DNA of 64,000 nt from Porphyra umbilicalis (lineage: Eukaryota; Rhodophyta; Bangiophyceae; Bangiales; Bangiaceae), in the NCBI GenBank assembly GCA_002049455.2, contig KV918862.1, forward strand, positions 124,001 to 188,000. Direction: 5' to 3'. A model generated the notes under the pieces. That model searched no databases, had not been told where the DNA came from, and saw nothing but the letters and a program-made list of their open reading frames with translations. Positions 33,241 through 42,068 of this stretch are shown one piece after another. Position numbers and translations under genes: made by a program. How positions within the stretch are numbered: the stretch's first letter is position 1; the number at the start of each line of letters is the position of its first letter.

Positions 33241-36026
33241 ATGATGACGGCCTTTGTGCCTGCCGCACCCCCAGTGGCGCTGCCCCAGTGGCCGCCCCCC
33301 CCGCCGTCGTCCCCCGCCGACGACGACGACGCGCTGTCGGTCGTCACCGCGCTCGACGGTGTGGCCATGGCCTCGGCCTCTGACGCCGACGGCGACGGCG
33401 ACGACGGCGACGACGACCGCAACGACGACCTAGGCGACGACTCGCCCGCCGCCGAAGGCGCCTTCCTCGACCGCCTCCTCTCCCCCACCCCCGCCGAGTC
33501 GCTGACGCCCGCCCACGTGACGCGCGTCGGCGGGCGCACGCTGCACGCCACCCTCCCGCTGCTCCTCGCGGTCATTGCGCGCGTCGGCGACACGGCCGGC
33601 GCACGGGCGGCGGCGGTCGCCCTCGCCGTGGCGCTGCGGCAGCGGCTCGAGGCGGGGCGGGCGCTCAAGCTCCGCTTCCTCCTCCTCGCCCGCACGCCGG
33701 GCTACCGCCGCTGGCGCGTGCGGCTCACGTACGCGCCCGACGCGTACGTTGTGGGGGCGGCGGTGTTGGCGGCGGCGCGGTGGCGGGTGGCCGCCCCGTC
33801 CCCGTCCTTGTCCTCTTGCGGCTCCTCGTTGAGCCGCTGCTCGACGGTCGGCGGCGGGGGGGGGGGGGGGGGGCGCCCTCCACGTCGACGGTCAGCCCCG
33901 TCTCATGCACCAGCCGCCAGAGGAGCTTGACGTCAGAGGCCGACGTGCGGTCGGCCGACGCGGCCGCCTTGGCGACCTGGGTGCGCTCCGAGCTCCTCCA
34001 CCCCCGCCACGGGGTGGCGACGCGGCCGAGGCGGCACCACCGCCTCGTGCCCGCGCGCGACGCCTTCCTCGCGCGCGACGTGGTCGGGTGGCTCGTCGAG
34101 CGCCTCAGCCTCCGCTCCCGCACCCAAGCCGTGGCGGTTGGCGAAGCGCTGCGGGCGGCGGGCGCGATTGCCCGCGCGTCGGGCAAACACCGCCCCTTCC
34201 GCGATGGGGGGGGGGTGTACGTGGCCGCCGCCGCCGCCGCCGCCGCCGCGCCGCCGCCGCTGTCGGCGACGCCGTCGGCGGCGGCGGCGAGCGGGCGGCG
34301 GGCGCCCACGTCGGCGCTGCCGTCGGCCTCGTCGTTTGCCTCGCTGGGCGACTACCAGCCCGACGGGTGCCTGCCGCTGCTGTCGCTGCTCTTGTCCTCG
34401 TCCCCGTCGGTGCGGGCGCCGCCGGGCGCGTCGTCGCGGCGGCTCCTGTCGCGCGGTCCGTGGCGGGACGGCCACGCCGCCGCCGACGCCGTCTCGGCCG
34501 TGTCGGACGGTGGGCACCACGCCGGTGGCGGCGGGGGTGCGGTCGCGGCGGACGTTGCTGACGCGGACGCGACGGTGGCCGAGTACCACCTGTCCCTCAC
34601 GGCCGACGATACGGATTTGGCGAGCCTCGACTTTTGGGCCAAGGACGTCTTTACGCCGGGCGTGGCGGCGGGGCACGTCTTTACCCACCGGCAGGTGGTG
34701 CACCCCTTCCCCGAGCGGCCGGCCACCGCCGCCACCCCGCCCGCGGCGAGTGCAGACGCCGACTGTGAGTCGTCGTTGTGCTCGAGCAGCAGCAGCGCCG
34801 CCTGGTCCCGCTTTTTCGGCGCGGGACCACCACGGCCGTCGGCACCGGCGCCGGCGGCGGAGGCGGCGGCTCCGGCAGACGAGGCCGCCGACCCGCTCGT
34901 CTCCCAAGCGGTCGTGTCGCACGTCTTTTCGTCGATTGCGCGGCCGCTCATTGTCGAACTCCGCCGCCCGACGCGCGGGGAAACGGTGCGGTTGGACGCG
35001 CCGGCGGCGCGGTCGCCGGCGGCGGCGGCCGCCGCCGGCGGTGCCACCGCCCGCGGCAGCTGCGCTGTCTATGTTGGCGACGCGCCGTCGTTGGCGGCGA
35101 CGACGACGGCGGCGGCGGCGGCGACCGCTTGCGGCGGTGCGGTGGACCCCCCCCCCCGCGTCGGCGCGTCCGTCCTCGTCAAGGCCGGGGACAACTTGTT
35201 GCAGGATCAGGCCGTCGAGACGATGCTCCGCCTCTTCAACCACCTGTGGCGGGCGGCGGCGGGCGGCGACGCGGCGGCGGCGCCGTTTGCGCCCACGTAC
35301 GCGGTGCTGCCGACCGACGCGCGGGCGGGCCTCATTGAGGTGCTCCCCGACTTGTCACCCCTCCGCACCTATGACTGGGACGCGTGGGTGGACCGCGCGG
35401 CGGCCGACACGGCGCTCGTCGACACGCTCGTGCGCTCCGCGGCGGGCGCCTATGTCGGCGCCTACGTCCTCGGCTGCCGGGATCGCCACTGGGACAATAT
35501 TGGGGTTATGGCCGACGGGGCGCTCGCGCACATTGACTTTGGGTACGTGATTAATCAGGCGCCGCCGATGGACGGCCCGCGGTTTTCCCTCTCCCCGGGC
35601 CTCCAAGGCGCCCTGGGCCGCGTCGGCGCGTGGGAGCGCTTTGTCGCCACAACCGGCGCCGCGTTTGCGACGCTCCGCGCCCGCGCGCCCGTCGTTGTGC
35701 GGGCGGCGGTGTTGGCGTTTGGGCACGCGGGCTTTGCGTCTGACGGCGTGCGGGGGGCGGTGCTTGGGGCGGCGGGCTTGGCCGTCGGCGCCCCGTCGGC
35801 GGCGGCCGCAGAGGCGGCCGTCACGGACCAGGTGCGGTCGTCGGCGACCGAGTGGCGGGGGCGGCTCAAGCGCGCGTCACACGCGTCGGTCGACCCGGCG
35901 TTTTACGCGCTGCTGCGCTTGCGCTTTCCGCCAGCGGTGCTCGCGATGCGGCTCGTCGAGGCGCGGCGCTCCCAGCCGGTCGTGCCGCCGCCGCGGGTGG
36001 CGGGGGAGCGGGACGTGTGCGTCTAG
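33241..36026 (+). CDS. DEP-domain phosphoinositide 3/4-kinase-like protein
   Basis: The frame opens MMTAFVPAAP with an acidic segment and a conserved-looking alpha/beta region (LRFLLLARTPGYRRWRVRLT). After a frame change at the long G run near 33852-33870 comes a DEP domain (LVPARDAFLARDVVGWLVER; GEALRAAGAIARASGKHRPF), a membrane/receptor-targeting module. About 320 mostly disordered residues follow. The C-terminus is a PI3/PI4-kinase catalytic core: VLVKAGDNLLQDQAVETMLR (ATP Lys), GLIEVLPD, catalytic loop GCRDRHWDNIGV and metal motif HIDFGYVINQAPP. The key Lys, Asp, His and Asn are present, so an active lipid kinase is expected. DEP plus PI-kinase is not the standard layout of VPS34, PI4KA or PI4KB. 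The exact kinase class is unsettled. Confidence 0.75.
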
Positions 36027-36426
36027 CGGGGGGGTGGGGGGTGCGCGGGCGTGGCGGGTGGGGTGGTGCGTTTGTTGGTTTTTATTTTTTTCGACGGGTG
36101 GCGACCGACGCCCTGCAGCTGTGAGGCTGCGTGTAAATATGTGTTTCCTCTCTCTTGTCTCTTGTCTGGGCCCCGTCGCTGGCGCAGCTAGCAGCACACC
36201 TGCGTCTCTTTGCTGGAAAAAATGTGTCGTGCCTGTATCGCTGGGAGACCAAGGGGGGGGCGTCCTTGCCACCGTGGCGGCCGCCGCTGCGCAAGTGGGG
36301 AAAGCAAGTGGTGGTGGGCGGGGAGAGAGTCGACAGCGAGTTGTACAAGGAATGCACCTATCAAGTGTTGGGGGACAATCAACGACGACACCCCCTCTGC
36401 TTGCTCCCCCGCCATTGCCCCACCCC

Positions 36427-37074
36427 TCAGTCCGAGTCGGACGAGTCGACCAGCTTCTGCTTGAGCTGGTCAAAGACGGTGACCTTGCCCGCCTCGTACG
36501 AGAGGATCGCCTTGATCTCCCCCGCGGGCTTGAGCTCCTTATCCACAAGCGACAGCGTGCCCGTAAAGGTCCCCCCCGCAAACGTCGTTGTGGGGATCTT
36601 GGCCGTCCCGAGGTGGTCATCCGAGGTGAGGAGGCTCTTTTCCTTGACCAAGATGGTCAGCTCGTCATAGTTGCCCTTGCAAAAGACGCTGTCCGTGGCA
36701 TTCCAGACGGGATTGTGCGAGTCGACCTTGTCCGTCTTCATCACCTCCTTGGCCGTCTTGCCGGCGCGGCCGAGCATGACGACAGCGTAGGCTGTGCCGC
36801 ACGATACCGAGTCGCACAAAGGGCACGAGCAAGAGGCACGAGCCACAGCACCCAAGTTGAGAGGGAGCCGTCAGACTTTGGCACGCGAATCCACGCCAAC
36901 GTTGGTCTCGACTGGTCTGACCACCTCGCTCGTCACATTCCAAACGCAGAACAAGCAGCTGACAAAGCCCAGCTCAAGCACACTAACAACAGCCGCTGCA
37001 AACGTACCGTCATCGTCCTTCAGGCCGTGAGCGCTCTGCAGCACAATCGTCAGCTTCCCCTCCAGACGCACCAT
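36427..37074 (-). CDS. Small single C2-domain protein (two exons, 143 aa)
   Basis: Exon 1 is 37074-37008 and exon 2 is 36791-36427, with donor GTACGT and acceptor CACAG. The product is almost entirely one C2 domain: KLTIVLQSAHGLKDDDAYAV, then KTDKVDSHNPVWNATDSVF (the conserved NPxWN block), LTILVKEKSLLTSDDHLG, and an acidic tail ending SSDSD. C2 domains bind phospholipids, often with calcium. Several loop Asp residues are present, but the canonical second-loop pair is not fully clear, so calcium dependence is uncertain. It resembles plant small C2 proteins of the SRC2/ERG3 kind. It converges on the DEP-kinase gene. Confidence 0.8.
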
Positions 37075-37480
37075 GGTCGGCGCGTACAGCAGGCTGTGAC
37101 AAGAGGGTTGGGAGGCGGCGCGTGCGGTTCACGTGTGCTGGTAAAGATGGGGTGCGTGGTTGCGCTCAGAGTGCAAGAGAGACTCAACGAAGCCGAGTGT
37201 CCGAGGGGCAAGGTGGGGACGGGCACTGGATGCCCTTTGAGCGCCCGAACACGGGGAGCGACACCAAGACGCCGGCTGCAGGCAGCACGTATCCGTTGCG
37301 GGTTGGGTGCGTGAGTGGGCTTCCACTCAACTCAGATAATGCCAGCCTTGGAAAGGGGGGTTTGATGCGATGAATATCGATCCAAGGCTTCGTGTCCAAT
37401 CACAGCACGCCGCCAAATCAATCACATGTCCCGGAATGCACGGGTCATCTTTCTATATAAATTTGGTAGCGAGCACTGCG

Positions 37481-37582
37481 GCGAAAAACGCAGTGTCAGC
37501 GAGGCACCCTCGGGGCCCGAGCGTAGGCGCGGAGCGCCGGAGCCGGGCCCCGAGGGTGCCGAGATGACACTGCGTTTTTCGC
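37481..37582. repeat. 102-base long hairpin
   Basis: Arms of 39 bases (37481-37519 and 37544-37582; GCGAAAAACGCAGTGTCA at the outer end, GGCACCCTCGGGGCCCG at the inner end) pair except around the AGCGAG segment. The 24-base GC-rich loop has a GGCGC..GCGCC core of its own. No clear target duplication is seen, so it may be a structured RNA, a fold-back element or an internally deleted transposon end. Confidence 0.6.
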
Positions 37583-37736
37583 GCAGAGCGGAGCGTGGCT
37601 GCCTCAAGGATTTGCCCCAGCAAACACTGCACAGGCGCCCCCATGGAGCGAGCGGGGCGCCCAAAAAGTGCGCGCTGGATCAGGCGCGCAGCGCCCAATA
37701 TGGAGGCGGTGGGGGCGTAGCGGAGGTGGGGGCCGC

Positions 37737-38056
37737 GCACGCCCTGATAGCCGCACGCCCTGATAGCCGCACGCCCTGATAGCCGCACGCCCTGATAGCC
37801 GCACGCCCTGATAGCCGCACGCCCTGATAGCCGCACGCCCTGATAGCCGCACGCCCTGATAGCCGCACGCCCTGATAGCCGCACGCCCTGATAGCCGCAC
37901 GCCCTGATAGCCGCACGCCCTGATAGCCGCACGCCCTGATAGCCGCACGCCCTGGTAGCCGCACGCCCTGGTAGCCGCACGCCCTGGTAGCCGCACGCCC
38001 TGGTAGCCGCACGCCCTGGTAGCCGCACGCCCTGGTAGCCGCACGCCCTGGTAGCG
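37737..38056 (+). repeat. 16-bp minisatellite, 20 units in two blocks
   Basis: The unit GCACGCCCTGATAGCC repeats without indels for 20 copies. Units 1-13 carry CTGATAG and units 14-20 carry CTGGTAG, a single clean switch (the last unit ends GCG instead of GCC). Because 16 is not a multiple of three, each frame cycles every 48 bases, which produces long artificial open frames on the minus strand. The array abuts a tRNA-like sequence. Confidence 0.95.
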
Positions 38057-38103
38057 CCTGGCTTCTTTGCGGGCGATCCGGGGTTCGAACCCGCGGCTTT
38101 TTT
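38045..38103 (+). other. tRNA-like / Pol III-like sequence at the end of the minisatellite
   Basis: GGGTTCGAACCC at 38081 contains a perfect B-box (T-loop) core. About 25-35 bases upstream is CTGGTAGCGCCTGG, similar to an A box or D-arm. Downstream is a T6 terminator (38098-38103). A full cloverleaf does not fold convincingly: the T stem has a mismatch and no 7-bp acceptor stem is found. It is more likely a tRNA-derived SINE head or relic than a working tRNA. The B box is self-complementary, so the strand is inferred from the T run. Confidence 0.4.
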
Positions 38104-38123
38104 GCCACACGCTCTCTTATGTA

Positions 38124-38751
38124 TGGTGCGTGTCCCAAAAATGAGACATCGCGGTTTTTTCTTTTTTTCTCGGCCCACTGGCCTTCTGCAACGGTCCGAT
38201 AATGTAATGTGACCCACTCGGTCCCACTGTGCTTCCAGAACGGCCCCTGACAGTGATAGCAGAGGCGGCACCTCCTGACGTGTCATGGGGGAAAGTGTCA
38301 TTCATTGCAGCTTCGACAGGTGACGATCACGCGCCCCAATTAAATGCACGGATACTAGAGCAGGCATGTGCTGACAGTTCGTGCACGAAGAAAAGGGCAC
38401 GACCTTACCAATAAAAACGTGAAAAAGACCCCCATGTAGCCCCCTGTGAAGAAAACACGATTTGGGACACCCCTCATCGAAGCTCCAGTTAGCACATGAG
38501 CTTTGGCGTTGCAAACCTGTAACCCCAAGAACCTGAAAAAGACTGGCTCCAAGATCGGGGCTATCTGAGAGGTCCACAGAACAGTGCCCACAGGCGGGTA
38601 CTAAGGAGTTGTCAGCCAAGAACGCGTCGGGAGAGGCTCTTTCCATGGAGGCCAGTCGAGAATTTTCTCGTACCCCACCCCACCTGCCCCCGTGCAGTGA
38701 TGTGTCAGTCCTTCAGAAAACGCGCATGTCTCATTTTTGGGACACGCACCA
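38124..38751. mobile_element. MITE with TA target duplication (628 bp)
   Basis: Perfect inverted repeats of about 26 bp start TGGTGCGTGTCCCAAAAATG at 38124 and end at 38751. TA flanks both sides (38122-38123 and 38752-38753). Internal open frames are short and unrecognised, so it is non-autonomous. The interior is AT-richer than the surroundings. Confidence 0.8.
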
Positions 38752-39281
38752 TATGTAGCACACCATTAGTGGTACCTAATACACGATCCAACCCCAACTA
38801 CACGATCCAACCCTATGTACTAATCCACAATCCAACCGTGGCATTACCGGTACTCCTTCCACTGGTTCATCATGGCGGAGCGTGCTTGCAAAGCTGCAAA
38901 AGGTCTGCGAGCCAACGCATGGGCCAATGGGGACGCGAGAGGCGCACCACTGTTGGTGTTGGTCTGCACCTTTGCACCAGCATGCAAGATCTGCACTGCT
39001 GTCTGGTCTCACCGAAAACCGTTTGATGCGGCTGTCCTTAGGTCCATCTGACCATATGTCAGTGACTATCAAGCGCCACACTTGTTGCGAAGGGAGAGGA
39101 AGTTTGTCAAACGCACCTAAATGTACCTTCTGTCAATACGTCACCGTACCGCGATCGTACTTGAAGACACCTCAAACACATCCAGACGACCCTCATGCAA
39201 GTCCAGCAACGCAACTGAGACGAAGAACAAAGCCAGGAGTCGCCCACCCGCCATCCCAACCCCTGTATCCACGAGGACCCC
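38752..39281. other. Intergenic region
   Basis: It begins with three imperfect tandem copies of about 15-20 bases built on ACGATCCAACCC (38770-38840). The remainder is unremarkable and should include the 3' UTR of the secreted-protein gene. Confidence 0.4.
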
Positions 39282-39692
39282 TCATGCGGGCAAGTGCTCG
39301 TCACTCGCGCCCGCCTCTGGCGTGCCGACCGCGTCGGGAAGCTCCGGCATCAGCAACGCGCAGGCCCACGACGCCTCGGTCCATTGAGGCGCCTCGGCCG
39401 GGCGGCCAAGCACCTCCACAATTCCGACGGCCTTGAGGCACACCTCGGAACAGTAGTCGCAGGTCTTAAACGTTGCCCCTGGGTCCCCACCGGCAGCGGC
39501 CCCCGCCTTGCACGCTGCCGTGAGGGTGTTGCACGAATTGATGGCGTCCGTCAAGTCATCCGGGGTAAAGGGGAGCTCCTCGCCGCCCGTCGGCATCGGA
39601 GCGGCAGCGGCGGGGGGGGTGGTAGTGAGGGTGGCGGTAGCCACCAGAACCGCCGCGATGAGAGTGGTGGAGGCGGTCTTGCGAAACGCCAT
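39282..39692 (-). CDS. Small secreted cysteine-containing protein (136 aa)
   Basis: An intronless frame opens with a clear signal peptide: MAFRKTASTTLIAAVLVATA, then a Thr/Pro/Ala stretch with a likely cleavage after AAAA near residue 31. The mature part has six Cys in the order C..C..CxxCxxxC..C (NSCNTLTAACKAG; KTCDYCSEVCLK; WACALLMPELPD), suggesting three disulphides. It is acidic overall. No family is recognised; it could be a cell-wall or extracellular protein. The start is the only ATG before the hydrophobic core. Confidence 0.6.
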   Translation of the reverse strand: MAFRKTASTTLIAAVLVATATLTTTPPAAAAPMPTGGEELPFTPDDLTDAINSCNTLTAACKAGAAAGGDPGATFKTCDYCSEVCLKAVGIVEVLGRPAEAPQWTEASWACALLMPELPDAVGTPEAGASDEHLPA

Positions 39693-40489
39693 AGTCCACG
39701 GTTGGAACTGGTTGAAGGAGGGGTGGGAGCGGGTTGAGGGAAGACGTACGCGGAGCGCAAGTAGGTGAGGGCTTGTGAGTCGGCACGATGGGTGGAAGGG
39801 TCTAGAGGTGTTCTGTGTTCTCTTGCTGGTGGTGGGGTGCCGGTCTTGTGGACTGACCCTCCGTCATCTGCGTCCTCTCTTGTACTCTCCGAGCGCCCGC
39901 CGGTGGCGATGAAGCGGCCCTCTCGCCGCAGATCCGACCGTAGTAAATACCCGCACCAAAAGAGATCTGCTCCACATGTCAATAGGCGTGCGCGACGCTG
40001 ACGCAGGCGATGGGGCATCCTGCGGCTACCAATCGGGCGGCGGGGCGACCGCCACGCCACGCTCCCGTCCGGCGGCGAATACGCGGGCACGCCAGCGGGG
40101 TGGGGTGCTGGCGAAACCTGTGTAGGCGGCTCGCCCGAGGCTGCCGGCGCTGTGCTCAAAGCCCCACCCACACAGGTCGCGCATCGATTGGCCGATTCTT
40201 GGCCTCGCGCGAGAGCAGTTGCCAGTGGTGGTCGGGCTTCTTTTTTTCTTCCACGTATCCGGATATCCTATTGATTCTGAGGTAGATCCCCGCGCTTGAC
40301 CCCGAGGCCACATGTGGCGCGGCGCGCCCACCTGGTCGCAGAGAGGCGTGCCCGCCTGTGACTTGGTTGGGAGCATCGCGTAGCTCCGGGTAGAGGCGGG
40401 AATGGGGTGCTGCCCTGGGCTCTTCGCGTGTGTGCGTTGACCGCAGCAACTTCTGCACCGCCAACTGGATGGTTCACTGCGATCAACTC
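39693..40489. other. Upstream region of the secreted-protein gene
   Basis: Sequence of moderate GC with no assigned gene. It contains the promoter of the gene ending at 39282. A long minus-strand frame crosses it (40988-40026), but most of that translation is low-complexity. Confidence 0.35.
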
Positions 40490-41500
40490 CGTTGTCCATC
40501 CCGTCGAATGTAACTTTCTCCAGTTGTCGCAGATACCGACCGCCGGGCTTGCTCTGCGGCGCGTCCGCCGCCACCGGCATACCTAACTGGAGGATGCCCT
40601 CGGCGGCAGGGCTCAGGTGAGGGGTATTGACAGGGTGGCGCGGGGCGGGTGGTGGGGAGGGGGGGGGGATGATGCGGGCGGACAGCGTCGTGGCTCGACC
40701 TTGCGGCAGCGGCGGCCGCAGAGGCAACAGGCGTCGAGCGCGACCTGATGTGGACGGTATCATCGGCAGCGACCGGCCGGCCGGGCGACCGGGTGCCACT
40801 GTGGAGGTCGGCGTGCCTCCGTTTCGGAAAAAATAGTCGGTGCTCTTTGGCGCTTGAGCCGTTGACGACGTGTTGACTATTCCAATAAAAGTAGCAGGAG
40901 TGAGTCGCCGCCGTGACCGAGAAAATTGAGGAAAAGTAAGAGAGCACACGTGTGCTTGTCCCCAGCACCACCAGGTAGTGCCCGTCACAGCGTCACGTTG
41001 GCGCCGGTGGGTGGTGGCACGTGCATCGCACCTTGCGTGATGTGACTACCCGTCTCGTCCAGGCCGTCGCAGAGTTGCCGGAAGCTGATCGCCAGTGCAC
41101 GCTCCCGTTGGCGTGCAGTGCCGCCTCTGTCGTCCGGATAGCGTCCTCCTCCGACAGGATGTTCTGCTTGAATCTATCGGTACTCTCCCCGTTGAACGCC
41201 CCCGACTCGGCGGCGGAGGCCACGTCCGTGACCACCGTGGCGGCGACTTCGACCACGGGCACAGCATAGGCGGCTACCTTCTACGCGGCCGTGACGGCGC
41301 TGAAGAGGCCAGGCCCAGAAACCTGCTTTATGCTGTCCAGGCTGGCGCGAAAGTTGTTCGGTGCCGAACAGTAGCGCGTCTTGTAGTCGGACGAGTTCCA
41401 CGACACGAGCCACCACTCGCGGCCGGTCGTGGCGACAGGGCCGCTAGAGAGAAGAGTACCCAGCGGCAGCAGCCAGGCAGAGTGACTTGTGCATTACAGC
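40490..41500 (-). pseudogene. Protein-like minus-strand segments, unrecognised, interrupted
   Basis: Three pieces look like coding sequence: WWLVSWNSSDYKTRYCSAPN near 41420-41350; EVAATVVTDVASAAESGAFN with FKQNILSEEDAIRTTEAALH near 41250-41120; and SKPGGRYLRQLEKVTFDGMD near 40550-40490. The first two share one frame separated by a single TAG at 41281. The third is about 500 bases downstream. This is either a multi-exon gene I cannot splice or a decaying one. No family is recognised, and a MHKSLCLAAAAG signal-like start near 41490 lies in another frame. Confidence 0.3.
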
Positions 41501-41798
41501 AGCCGAATTTGTCGATCGGTACGTGGGGAATAAGAGGGAGCATGGAAAAAAAGCTCAACAGGCTGTGGATGCATCGCATCCCGCTGGTTTGCTGCTTGAA
41601 AAACTGGCACTCGCAGCTGTTTGTTTTTAATAGCGAAGCTTTTACCTCAATTGTGTGAACACGTGGCTGTGCACTGTACGCCCAGTCGGAAAGTATTGAT
41701 TGGCTCAAAGCCTTATTGATTGGTTCAAAGCCTTGCAGAAAAATACAGGATGGTGACTGGAACAGAAACCCTTCTCCAGTGACCTACAATAATTCCAG

Positions 41799-42068
41799 GC
41801 ACGTGCGTGCAATACCCTGACCTTCAGGGCGGTGGCGCGCTCGGCGACGCATTGACACCCGGCACGCCGGCCGGCTCTATGGCCGCGAGCGCGCACAAGG
41901 GCACGTACAGCCACGTTGCCGTGGTGGGGGGGGCGTCGGGCGGGGAAAGAGGTGCCGCCTCCGCCACCGCAGCGGCGGCGGCCCGCCGGCGTCGCGCGGC
42001 GCCCACGGGCGAGGCCGTCACTCCGCCGCGCAGCGCACCTGCGCACGGCGGGCAGGGCGGCCGACACG
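41799..42068 (-). repeat. Dispersed repeat, copy B
   Basis: Inverted partner of the stretch at 2060-2329. On the minus strand it follows copy A through GCGCTGCGCGGCGGAG, CGCGCTCGCGGCCAT and GGGTATTGCACGCACG. No inverted or direct terminal repeats are visible at its borders. Confidence 0.6.

Noticed and set aside
37737-38056. CRISPR-like array
   Set aside because: Units are head-to-tail with no spacers, in a eukaryotic context.
38045-38103. Functional tRNA gene
   Set aside because: B box and terminator are present but no acceptor stem or full cloverleaf can be drawn.
37453-38301. Minus-strand repetitive ORFs (RACGYQGVRLPGRAAT pattern)
   Set aside because: Pure product of the 16-bp minisatellite, open in all three frames by periodicity.
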